A DNA stretch of 64,000 bases from Rhynochetos jubatus (taxonomy: Eukaryota; Chordata; Aves; Eurypygiformes; Rhynochetidae), in assembly GCA_027574665.1 (NCBI GenBank), contig CM050677.1, forward strand, positions 248,001-312,000, given 5' to 3'. Numbering within the stretch: position 1 is the stretch's first letter; every line of letters starts with the position of its first letter. Shown here in pieces: positions 49,701 to 60,640 of the stretch. A program made the position numbers and the translations under genes. Under the pieces are notes generated by a model. It did no database searches, had not been told where the DNA came from, and worked only from the letters and a program-made list of their open reading frames with translations.

Positions 49701-52700
49701 TCGCCCCCGCTGCCTGTTAGGGCGTGCTGGGGAAGTGTGTCGTTAATAATGATGTAATTAATGACCGATGACCCAGCGATGGGTGGAAATGCTGACTCGG
49801 CACCCCCACAGGTTGCCCGGTGTGAGGTTTCTCCCTCCCGGATCGGCATCGGCCTTGGGAAATATTGATCCGAAGATGGGAAAAAACCCCTATTCCAGCC
49901 GATTCTGCCCGTTTTGTGCTGATACAGCACAAATATGGATGTATTTTTTAACGGAGGTGTAAATAATTCCCCCCAAAAAACGGGATCTGGGTCCTTCGCC
50001 CATGGCAGATGCTCTCAAGAGGGCACTTCTCTGCTTTCTCCATGCCCTTGGGTGATCCTTCGCGATTACGGGGTGTGAAACGCGGTTATGAGGGGAGGGT
50101 GGGCGGCTCCCGGGACGCTGTGTCGCTCCCGGGACGGCCCCACGTCGCCGCCGGGGCAAAGGGAAGGGTCCCAAGCCCTCCCCAAAGCAAGCCAGACCCG
50201 AGCCTTGCTGTCCCCACCACCCCCCCTCGTTCCGTTCCCAAATCTGCTGGTCGGCTTGTCCCTCCCGATAGTTCCCAAGGGGATTTTTGTTTTGGCTAAT
50301 GAAAATCTATACGCTATTAATGAAATAATTAATTGATTGGCTAATGGCGGTCCTTGAGGGACCCCCCCGGGCTTGGGCTGTCGGAGCCGTGCAAGACCCG
50401 GCCCAGGCGTCTCGTGGCCTGCAGAGAGCAGCCTTTCCCTGATGGAAGCGCCCAGCCTCCTGCTCTTTATTAAAAGGCCAAAAATGGGTCAAAATCCGAG
50501 CATCCCGCACCTTCCCTTATGCTGTGACCCACCCCGGAGGGGTGAGGCTTCCCCCCAGGTCCCCAAATTGTCACACGGGAGATAAGAATTGGGCACGGAG
50601 GGCCGTTCCTTCTCTTTATTGAAATGTCGTGCTTTGCGTTGGGTGGGGCGGGAATAAAAATTCATGTTTTTCAGGGAAAGACGATGTGTGAAAGATCACG
50701 TGACTCCAGAACTTGGGACTTTAGAAAGCACCCGGAGACCTACGACAAAGACATGGTTCCTGCTCACGGTCATTGAAAGGACTCGAGTGAACGAACCAAA
50801 ATCACACGAAACGCGGCAATTTGGGCTAATTGTGCCGCTAATTGGTGATCCGATCCCCTGCCGGTGCCAGGGCGACGTTTCAAGACCGCCGTTGGCTGCT
50901 GGAGTCCCTCCGACCCCACAGACCCTGATGCGTCAGCAATGACCAGCAGCCAGCGCAGCACCGCGCGACCAACGTCTACGGTGGAAGAAGGCTCCGAGGA
51001 GGAGGACGCGGCCGTGATGCTCGGAGAAGGAAGCGGGAGGTGAGCACAGCCACCTCAAGGGGACCTGAGCTTCCCTGGGCACTCGGAGGGCTGAGGGTGG
51101 CCTTCGTTGTCCATAAACGGCTCTACCAGTTGAGTTGGCCAACTGGCCTTCGCTGACATCATCGACAGAAGGAATTCTCTCCCTGAGCGAGCCGGACCAG
51201 CGCGGGGGAAGGTTACGTGTGGCTCAGCCCAACTCATAAAAATGAACCGACCAGCGAGATGAGGCGCTTCGACCCACGTCGTCCTTCCGGTTGACTCGGG
51301 ATGTCCCGCGTCATCTTGGTGAGCATCTAGAGGCGCGTGACGGGAGTCGTTGGGATTCAACCACGCGTTGCGGTTGCTGTGTTGGGGTTTTTTCCGTAGG
51401 CTGCTGACACTTTTCCAAACCAACCCCCCCTGTAACGTCCGACGTTTGCCAACAAACAAATTTGGCGTTAAAACAGCCCCTCCTCGTGCGGAGTAGCTGA
51501 AGGAGCCTGGTTGAAGAGCAACGGACTTGGACGCGCGCCCGTTCAGCTCCGGCCCCCGTGACGGAGCTCCTGGGCCATTCTGTTACCGGGGAGTGATCCC
51601 ACCCCATCCCAGCGGCGCTGTCACGTGGCGGCGATGGGGATAGACGGTGCCGCGGTGTCGCCAGCGTGTCGGGCGGTAGTTTTATTCCCATTTTTCCTGC
51701 GTGACACGCGCACTTGACGGCTCCTCCATCTCCGAAGCGCCCGTTGATGCCGCCGGAGAAGGAGGGAGGACAAGCAGGCGAGGGAGCAGCCTCCGCCAGC
51801 ACCACAGTGGGGGCCAGGAGCCATGTGTTATAGCCCATCCGTGTGCGTGTAGACACGTGGACGCCCTCCCCGTCGCATCCGAAGGGTTGCGCCAGCTCCC
51901 GGCGTCACCTTTCCAGAGCCAACGCTTTGCTGCAAAAATCTACCTTGTTCTCCCCCTTTCCCGCCCCGAAACGGGTCTTGGTTTTGCCAAAATGCCTCCG
52001 CCCCGACTCCAGAAATGCGACCTCCAAGTTAATTACTAATTGCTCGTTTATTGGGTGGGCTGGACCTTGGAAAGCAGCTGGTCGATGTCCCTGCTCTGCG
52101 CAGGGGGCGATGCATGGGGGGGCAGGGGGCAGAGGGAGCAAAACCTTAATGCGAGGTGTTGCCCCTCAGGAGGTCCCTGTCCCCCCAGGGTGGGGAGGGG
52201 TCGATCAGGTTGTCACCCTCCCACACGCTGACTTCATCTGGATCCGGCGTGTCTCAGGGGCTGGCTCCCTGCCAGGCTTCCCAAATCCACTTTTTGGCAC
52301 AAAAAGGAGCTCAGGAAAGACCTTGGGACCTAAGAAAGAGGAATGGGGGACCCCCCCTGCTCCCCCAACCTGGCTGTTGCAGAGGAGGCGGCAGGGCCAG
52401 GCAGTGAATTCCCCTGGGGGGTGACAGGGTCGGTGACCAGAGGGGACGGGGGTGCTCTGTTTCATCCCTGCACCCCAACTCTGCAGCCGCAGGACCCCCC
52501 CTCGGTTCCTCCGCAGCCCAGTGGCCGCAGGGGACCCCCCTGAAGTGTCCTGACCCTTAAAGGAACACCTGGAGGTCACGCCAGTTTTCCAGCTCCGGAG
52601 AGGAGCTTGTCCTATTCGAAGAGCCGGGATTCATCCAAGGCTCAGCCTCGCGCGCCCCAGAATGCCCCTAGAACCAGGTTGTCTTGTTTCTCCCAGACCC

Positions 52701-54010
52701 CTCATCGATCACCCACCCCTCAAACCCCCTCTAGAAGCTTTTCCTTGGCGGGATGGATCCTGCTCTCTCCGCTTCCCGCAGGATTTGGTTTCCCCTGCCT
52801 CGCTCCAGCACCGTGGAGTCCATCCCCAGACCCGCGCTCAGCGCTCGTTAAAGCCTCCTTAGCTCCCTCCTCTTGATTTCGGGTTGTTCCCCGGGTGGGG
52901 AATCAACACCTCTGTTCGGTGGAGGCTCCGCTTTCCCCCTCGGGGTCGATCTGAACACCCGGAGCTCTGCCGAAGCCGAGCGGGGAGTTGGCTCTGCCGG
53001 GGATGAACCCCGGGAGACTCATCTGGGGAGACCACGATGAGCCCAGAAATTAAAACGTGGCTCCCCGGAGCGTCGCGGCCTCAAGCGCGAGGCCGTCCCC
53101 CCCACGTCGCGTCGCCCGCCGTCCTCTCCGCGACCTATCCCGATCCTTCTCACGGGATAAATCCTCCCTTGTCTCGCAGTTTTCCCCGCTGCCAGGATCC
53201 CCATCCCAGGACGAGGAGACGAAAAGACTGGGGGGGGACGAAGGCTGCTGACGGCAACGACGGTCCTGCGGTCCCGCGATGCTCATCCTGGAAGAAAAAC
53301 GCTTGGGAAAGGCTGAGCCTGCGGAAAAGCCCCACCTCCTGCGGCTGAGCAGCCAGGTGAAATGAGATTATGGCACGGGAAACCGATTTGCTCTTCGCAG
53401 GTGATGGGGCGGCACCAAACTGTGACTGCGGCCGGTGGGTTTTAGCTGGTTTTTCCCCCTTTCCTCCTTACAATCCCTCTGCTCAAGGAATTATCGGAGA
53501 GGAGCCCGCTCACCGCACGAGCTTTGCTTGATGCGACGCGCGGCCGGGCTGGCAGAGGTGACGGGGGGCACTCCCTGGGGAAAAGCCCACCCAAACTCAG
53601 GGATTTGGCGCGTGGGGATGCTGCCTGTGAAATGGGGTTTTCTGGAGGTGGCTCAGCGTGGGCTGCCACCCCTCCTCCTCTTCCCGCGCTTCCCCTCCCT
53701 CGGTTTCAATTACAGGGGACTGCTCTCCTCTGAGATGCCCACCTGGCTTCGGGAGGAGGGGGCTTGGCCTTCAGCCCCGTCCCCCTCACCCGGGAGCAAA
53801 GGGAGGGGGAGGATGGAGAGATGAGGGGGTTGGCCTTGAGGTCATGCTCAAGGTCTATGGGGGAAGGAGTTTCTCATCACCCTCAAGAGCCCAGCGCTAA
53901 AGGTCATTATCCCTTCGATTCACAGGCGTTAGGGATTTCTGGGTGGTTTTTTTACAGGATGTGCTGCTCTTACTGCTGTCACCAGGTCCTTTTTCCTCTC
54001 TGATGTCCCC
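46740..54010. other. Long intergenic region, no gene recognised
   Basis: Unique sequence, less GC-rich than the rest. In human the next gene is MEIS3 on the minus strand, but no homeodomain or MEIS N-terminal peptide was found on either strand. Between 47340 and 50360 there are many AT-rich homeodomain-type cores (AATTAATTA at 47714, TTAATTAAG at 47765, AATAATTAATTG at 49459 and 50325). A minus-strand mini-exon with an AATAAA is possible at 52048-52095 (see findings). Open frames up to about 190 codons show no known domain. Confidence 0.5.
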
Positions 54011-54014
54011 TCTC

Positions 54015-55460
54015 TTTTGCTCCATCCGTAGGATGGGCACAGCCCACCCACCTCCTCAGCTCCATCTGCAGGATGGGCATGGCCCACCCACCTCCTCAGC
54101 TCCATCCGTAGGATGGGCACAGCCCACCCACCTCCTCATCTCTGTCTGTAGGATGGGCACAGCCCACCCACCTCCTCATCTCCGTCCGCAGGATGGGCAC
54201 GGCCCACCCACCTCCTCAGCTCCATCTGCAGGATGGGCACAGCCCACCCACCTCCTCAGCTCCATCCGTAGGATGGGCACAGCCCACCCACCTCCTCCTC
54301 ATCTCCATCTGCAGGATGGGCATGGCCCACCCCCTCCTCATCTCCATCCACAGGATGGGCACAGCCCACCCACCCAGCTCCTCAGCTCCATCCGCAGGAT
54401 GGGCACGGCCCACCCACCTCCTCATCTCCATCTGCAGGATGGGCACAGCCCACCCACCTCCTCCTCAGCTCCACCTGCAGGATGGGCACGGCCCACCACC
54501 TCCTCCTCAGCTCCACCTGCAGGATGGGCACGGCCCACCCACCCCCTCCTCAGCTACATCCGCAGGATGGGCTCGGCCCACCCACCCCCTCCTCAGCTAC
54601 ATCCGCAGGATGGGCACGGCCCACCCACCTCCTCAGCTCCATCCGTAGGATGGGCACAGCCCACCCACCTCCTCAGCTCCACCTGCAGGATGGGCACAGC
54701 CCACCCACCTCCTCCTCAGCTCCGTCTGCAGGATGGGCACGGCCCACCCACCTCCTCCTCAGCTCCACCTGCAGGATGGGCACAGCCCACCCACCTCCTC
54801 CTCAGCTCCATCCGCAGGATGGGCACAGCCCACCCACCTCCTCCTCAGCTCCGTCTGCAGGATGGGCACGGCCCACCCACCTCCTCAGCTCCGTCTGCAG
54901 GATGGGCACAGCCCACCCACCTCCTCATCTCCATCCGCAGGATGGGCACGGCCCACCCACCTCCTCAGCTCCACCTGCAGGATGGGCACAGCCCACCCAC
55001 CCACCTCCTCATCTCCATCCGCAGGATGGGCACAGCCCACCCACCTCCTCAGCTCCATCCGCAGGATGGGCACAGCCCACCCACCCCCTCCTCATCTCCA
55101 TCCGTAGGATGGGCACAGCCCACCCACCCCCTCCTCAGCTACATCCGCAGGATGGGCACGGCCCACCCACCTCCTCCTCAGCTCCACCTGCAGGATGGGC
55201 ACAGCCCACCCACCCCCTCCTCATCTCCATCCGCAGGATGGGCACAGCCCACCCACCTCCTCAGCTCCATCCGTAGGATGGGCACGGCCCACCCACCTCC
55301 TCCTCAGCTCCACCTGCAGGATGGGCACAGCCCACCCACCCCCTCCTCATCTCCATCCGCAGGATGGGCACAGCCCACCCACCTCCTCCTCATCTCCATC
55401 CGCAGGATGGGCACAGCCCACCCACCCCCTCCTCATCTCCATCCGCAGGATGAAACCGGG
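54015..55460. repeat. Minisatellite AGGATGGGCACAGCCCACCCACCTCCTC
   Basis: About 33 copies of a 40-46 base unit, GGATGGGCACAGCCCACCCA, then CCTCCTCAGCTCCATCCGCA. Length varies by CTC or CCC insertions. Every copy ends in a pyrimidine-rich stretch with CGCAG or TGCAG, resembling a 3' splice site on the plus strand. No stop codon occurs in any plus frame, so the 513-codon open frame here is not evidence of a protein. Confidence 0.94.
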
Positions 55461-56189
55461 CTCAGAGCCGCTGAGGGCGGGTAACATTTTCCATCGCTGC
55501 GACGTGCCGAATCAGCGCCGCGGCTCACCAGCCCTCAGCGATGGGGAGAACCGTTGGCAGAGCAGGGAAGAGGCAGAACCGGTGTGTTAGGGTGAGCAGC
55601 GGGAAGGGCCGGCGGCTGGAGCGAGACAGCGCTCCTCGGCGCCTTCTCCGAGCAAACCCTTGGATGGACGAATGAATCCATTGGCGATATTCCCCACGGC
55701 TTGCAGAAAGCTCGTTAGAGGCTAACGAGGGGCTCAGGCTTGGGGGGAAAACGCAGGAGCCCCTTTTCCTACAAAAGGTCACGTGGCTTGTGCAGCCGAG
55801 CACCGCGACGGCGCGAGGCGCTCAGGCTCCCCCTGCGTCGCGTACGGAGCGCGGGTCGCCAGCCTCCCCTGCGAGCTAGGCGGCATTTCTGCTCCTCTCC
55901 GTCTCGCATCCCGCATCCCAAACCCAGCCGGTTTACGGCGATGATCCGGGAAAACCGACACCTGTCTGGCATTTACCAGTTTGCACGACAGGGTCGAGCA
56001 TCCTCCCGCTCCGGCAAAGGGCGGGTACCAAGTCGCTGATGAGATTCCTACGGTCTTTTCCACTAAAAAACCCACAGGATTGGGTTCTTCTACGTTCTGC
56101 TTCTCTGGGAGAACCCCCTCCTCTCCTCCCCACCTCCTCGGTGCCGCTGCGGCGCGGCAGCACCGCGCAGTCTGCTGTGGTCAGCCAGG
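55461..56189. other. Unique spacer
   Basis: CpG-containing unique DNA between the minisatellite and a CR1 copy. No exon, RNA gene or promoter could be supported. Confidence 0.4.
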
Positions 56190-56955
56190 ACGTCGGGTTG
56201 GAAACGGGACGGGAACCTCGTGAAGCTGAACGTGGAGAAGGGCCAGGTCCTGCCCCCGAGCAGGAACAAGCCCGTAGCGCCGGTTTGTGCGGGGGGTGGC
56301 GGAGCAGGGCAGCAGCTCAGCTAAGAAGAGCCTGGGGGTGGTAGACACCAAGCTGACCGCGAGCCAGCAAGGTGCCCTCGCTGCGAAGGTCAGCGGTCTC
56401 CTGGGCTGCTTCAGGCGAAGCACCGCCAGCGGGTCGGGGGAGGTGGGACCTTCTCTGTTCAGCACTGGTGAGGCCTTGCCTGGGACCGCGTCCGGGCCCA
56501 GGGTCCCTGGTCGAAGAGAGACATTGACATGCCAACCGATGCCTGGGCTGGATCCAGGGCAGCGTGGCCAGGGGGGCGAGGGAGGGGATTCTGCCCCTCT
56601 GCTCCGCTCCTGTGAGACCCCACCTGCAGTCCTGCCTCCAGCTCTGGGCCCCCAACAGCAGGCGGACACGGAGCTGTTGGAGTGAGTCCAGAGGAGGCCA
56701 CGGGGATGCTCCGGGGGCTGGAGCCCCTCTGCCAGGGGGCCAGGCTGGGGGAGTTGGGGGGTTCAGCCTGGAGAAGGGAAGCTCCAGGGAGATCTCAGAG
56801 CCCCTTCCAGTGCCTGGGGGGAGGCTGCAGGAGAGCTGGGGGGGCTTTTCCCAAGGACAGGGAGTGACAGGACAAGGGGTGACGGGTTTAGACGGAAAGT
56901 GGGGAGGTTGAGATGGGCCATCGGGAAGGAATTCTGCCTGGGGAGGGTGCCGTGT
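56190..56955 (+). mobile_element. CR1 LINE fragment, 3' part of ORF2, degraded
   Basis: The translation across frames shows the CR1 ORF2 C-terminal region: KKSLGVVDTKLTASQQGALA, then LLGCFRRSTASGSGEV, then a frame break, then LRSCETPPAVLPPALGPQQQ and a stop. DNA reading GGCTGGAGCCCCTCTGCCAG and GACAGGACAAGGGGTGACGG matches CR1 copies further on. The copy is broken by several stops and shifts and ends before the usual CR1 tail. Confidence 0.85.
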
Positions 56956-58837
56956 TCTGTAGGAAGCGGCGAGGCATCGCTAACCACCTTCCACCCCAGG
57001 CAACGCCAGGGAGGACGTACACACCCCGACACACAGCAGGCCATGAGTGGTGTGACACGGGCGTGTTGTGACATCCATCCCCTCTCCCAGGGAGCAGCAG
57101 TTACCCTCCGCCAGCGCGGTCCTGCCAGGCGCCCGTCGAACAAAGGCTGCAGGGTACCTGCGTCCCCCTGGCACCAACCCCAGCGCCATCGTCTCCTCCC
57201 ACCGACCTCCCGCCAGCATCCGAGCCCCCCAGATTATCCCTACAGCTGCAGGGGGGCGTTCTGGGTAACACGGTTTCTCCCCCCCCGCGAGGGCGTCCGT
57301 CCCTACCACCCAACGCCTCGGTGGGCGCTACGACACCCCCGGATGCTTTATCGCTCGAAGGGCGCCGAGACAGCTTCGGGTGAGCCTTCTTCGGGGCTCG
57401 CTGCACCTCGGCGAGGGCTGCCCGTCCGTGAGCGGAAGCTTTTGGGCTTCAGACGGTGTTTCCACGCAGGGAACCACCCTGTGTCATTTTTAAATGCACC
57501 TCTCTTTGCGGTTAGGGGCGCACGCGTGCAACTGTCGCCTGCGGAAGCCGCCCCTGAGAGCCTTCTCAGTCCTCAACGGAGAATGAATGCCCAAAGCCGT
57601 AGCAGAAAGCCAACTATGATCCCTCAGCTCCCCAGGGAAAGGTTTCCTGGGCCGGCTGGGACACCAGGGCGTCTTCTTCTCAGCCAACAATCCTCTCTGA
57701 GCTTCACCTGCAGCGAGCTGGGTGTGGGTCAGGCCAACTGAGCTGTGGTTGCTCAGGAGGGATGGCCCTTTGCTCAGGATTCAGGTTTGAGAATAGGAAA
57801 AACCGAGCTCAGGGAAGGTCCCGACCTCAAAAATACCTTACCCGGAGCATAAATACAGTTTAACTGGCTTCCTGAACCGTCCTCCTGCAGCTGCTGGGGG
57901 AAAGCAAGGGAGGTGGAGGGGGCTCTCTGCCTTCCCTGCCCCCAGTGTGGCTATGAGCGAGACGGAGAAATGGTTGAAAAGTCTGAGTTTGGGCTGGATC
58001 CGCTGTTTTCCTACCAAATCTGTTGACAAAACAGGACCAACCCCCCTGGAAAATGCCCGTGCCAGGGGTTTCTCCAGCCAGCAGAGGCACGCGGGGTAGA
58101 CGCTGTGCTCCCCATCGCACCCACCTTGACCAAAGCGTCCGTCACCCAGAGCAAGCCAAGCCGCGAGTGCCGTTTGCCGTTTGCACGGGGGTTCTGCTCC
58201 CCGAACCCTCGTCCCCTCCCTCAACGCCGTGCCTCGCGTCCCATGGTCACGACGAGCCCCGCACCGGCGAGTCTGGGGGGGACCAGAGGGAGTACCCGAG
58301 GTGGTTCCCAAGCTGCCGGCCGCGTCCCGCCAGCGCGCCTTCTCTTCCCGGCGCAGGGCGAGAGCTGAGGAGCGGCGTGGCGGGGCTGGGAGTCGGGGGT
58401 GCAAGCAGGGGAGCCCCTGCCTTCGGGTTTGCTGCGGGAGCGGGTGCAAGAGCTCCGGGGAGCTCACGGAAAAGCACGTGTGCTCGTGCACAGCCCCCTC
58501 CCGCTTTGGGACAGGGCAGCGGGAGCTTCCCATCCTCGCTGTACTGTGCAGCTGAGCAGAACGGGCTCAGGAATAATGTTAATTATTAATCAGTCAGGGG
58601 TTTTTCCTCCCTAGGCTAGGCGGAGACCTCCATCAAATTCACCGGCAGCCTCGTGGGAGGTCGACAGAGACCACTGAGGCAGGTGATAGAGTTGGAATTT
58701 CAGCAGACATCCTTGGTGGGTGCTCCAGGAGGACACGGAGCTCGGAGCTCGTGGCTGGAGGGGCCAAGTCACCTCCGGGGTGACCTCTGCAAGACCCCGA
58801 GCAGCCAGACCGTAACGCGCCGATGTGCGTCATTGGA
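56956..58837. other. Unique spacer
   Basis: About 1.9 kb without recognised genes. Open frames on both strands lack known domains, and no splice-bounded exon stands out. Confidence 0.4.
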
Positions 58838-58935
58838 TCATGGAATGGTTTGGGTTGGAAGGGACCTTAAAGCCCCTCCCTGCCCTTGGAAAAAGCCCCC
58901 ACCTGGCACTGGAAGGGGCTCTAAGGTCTCCCCGG
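58838..58935 (-). mobile_element. Short CR1 fragment, minus orientation
   Basis: GATCATGGAATGGTTTGGGT and GGAAGGGACCTTAAAGCCCC are the reverse complement of a CR1 3' end. The next bases (CACCTGGCACTGGAAGGGGC) are the reverse complement of sequence found about 150 bases inside the adjacent plus-strand copy. The two copies meet head to head. Confidence 0.75.
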
Positions 58936-59385
58936 AGTGAATCTAGAGGAGGCCACGGAGATGCTCCGAGGGCTGGAGCCCCTCTGCCATGGGGCCAGGC
59001 TGGGAGGGTCAGGGCTGTTCAGCCTGGAGAAGGGAAGGCTCCGGGGAGACCTTAGAGCCCCTTCCAGTGCCTGGGGGGGCTACAAGGAAGCTGAGGGGGA
59101 CTTTTCCCAAGGGCAGGGAGTGACAGGACAAGGGGTGACGGGTTTAAATGGGAAGAGGGAGTTGAGATGGGCCATCGGGAAGGAATTCTTCCCGCAGAGG
59201 GTGGGGGGCACCGGGACAGGTTGCCCAGAGAAGCTGTGGGTGCCCCATCCCTGGGAGTGTCCAAGGCCAGGCTGGATGAGGCTGGGAGCAACCTGGGCTG
59301 GTGGAGGGTGTCCCTGCCCATGGCAGGGGGTGGGGCTGGGTGATCTTCCCACCCAAACCGTGCTGGGATTCATTCTGATCCTCCA
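58936..59385 (+). mobile_element. CR1 LINE 3' end, plus orientation
   Basis: Runs from GAGGAGGCCACGGAGATGCT through GACAGGACAAGGGGTGACGG, GGGAAGGAATTCTTCCC and AGGTTGCCCAGAGAAGCTGT to a tail with GGGTGATCTTCCCACCCAAA and an ATTCTGAT-like end. This is the classic CR1 3' portion. It is untranslatable in one frame and lacks the 5' part, as usual for CR1. Confidence 0.88.
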
Positions 59386-60330
59386 GCAGTCCATGCTTCC
59401 GCCAGAGCCCTGGAAACAGGTGAATGACAGGCTGGTGTCCTCCGAAGGGCAAGGAATTGACTCCGCAGGAGGAGGGAACGCAGGTCAGCAGCAAAGGTTT
59501 TATTAAATGTCAGCAGAGAAAGCCACTCACGATTCCCAGCCCCGCGGGCAGAGATGCCACGGCCCAGCGTTCGCAGGGAGGCGAATCTTCGTAACCATGG
59601 CCTGTGACTGCCGCCTGGGCAGGTGAAGAGCAGGGGGCACGTTGCCCAGGTCTGCGTTTCTGCTGTTTCTTTGCGGTGGAAAAGACCGTACCGGGCAGCA
59701 CGGACGTGAAGCGTCGCTCCGGCTGGAGGACCAGCACCAGGCTCATCGTCTTCATGCCCGAAGCGGTGATCTCGCTGTTGTGCTCAGTGCACGCTGGGTT
59801 TTAGGTGCTGGTCCCGCCAGTCCAGTCGGACAAACCTTCTGCCTTCTCAGCAGATAGCGATGATTTCTCAAGAAAAGCCTGTTTTCTTGAGAAAAAAGAA
59901 TTTTCTGAAGAAATAAACTGATGCCACAGTGATAATGATGCCACGTGAAAGCCGATCGGATCCACGAGGGACGATGCAATGTCGTGCCGTCCTTCCAGCA
60001 GCTCCATGCTAAAACCCATCTCTCTTATTTCTGAAGGTTACCACAGCCTCGTTTTGAAAGGTCGAGAGGAAGCCGCGCGCGTTGCTGCAGCAGGGGACGC
60101 GCACGCGTCAAAAAACACCCGGTGTGTTTAATTTTGCGACATCCCAGCCTGCTCCTCCCTCTCTCCAGCGAGCCCACGAGAAAAAACGAACCAAGGGAAC
60201 TCGCAGGAGCCGCCTCCTGCCCTTTGCCGTCAGCGCCCTGCACGGGACGGTGAGAAACCTACGCTAACGAGCGCATCCTTGCTCTGGCCCTGAAACTCCC
60301 AAGCATCCTCACTGTTGCCAGGAATTTTTA
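59386..60330. other. Unique spacer with perfect hairpin
   Basis: Holds a perfect 13-base inverted repeat at 59864-59876 and 59882-59894 (TTTCTCAAGAAAA and its complement) with a 5-base loop. Otherwise no feature is recognised. On the minus strand 59700-59780 reads an open peptide, but it has no recognised family. Confidence 0.5.
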
Positions 60331-60640
60331 TAGAATCACAGGGCGGTTTGGGTGGGAAGGGACCTTTGAGATCATCCAGTCCCACCCCCTGCCATGGGCA
60401 GGGACACCCTCCACCAGCCCAGGTTGCTCCCAGCCTCACCCAGCCTGGCCTTGGGCACTCCCAGGGATGGGGCACCCACAGCTTCTCTGGGCAACCTGTC
60501 CCAGTGCCCCCCACCCTCTCCAGGAAGAATTCCTTCCCGATATCCAATCTAAATCTCCCCACTTTCAATATAAACCCGTCACCCCTTGTCCTGTCCCTCC
60601 CGGCCCATGTAAAACGCCCCCCCCCCCCACTTCCTTGTAG
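60331..60640 (-). mobile_element. CR1 LINE 3' end, minus orientation
   Basis: Begins AGAATCACAGGGCGGTTTGG, GGGAAGGGACCTTTGAGATC and continues through GGGACACCCTCCACCAGCCC, ACAGCTTCTCTGGGCAACCT and GTCACCCCTTGTCCTGTC. This is the reverse complement of the CR1 3' end seen at 58936-59385. The 5' part is missing. Confidence 0.9.

Noticed and set aside
54015-55484. A 513-codon plus-strand open frame rich in HPPP and DGH
   Set aside because: The region is a 40-46 base minisatellite without stops in any plus frame; there is no domain and no start or stop context that suggests a gene.
59700-59790. A minus-strand peptide MKTMSLVLVLQPERRF that looks protein-like
   Set aside because: No family recognised, no supporting second exon, and flanking splice signals are weak.
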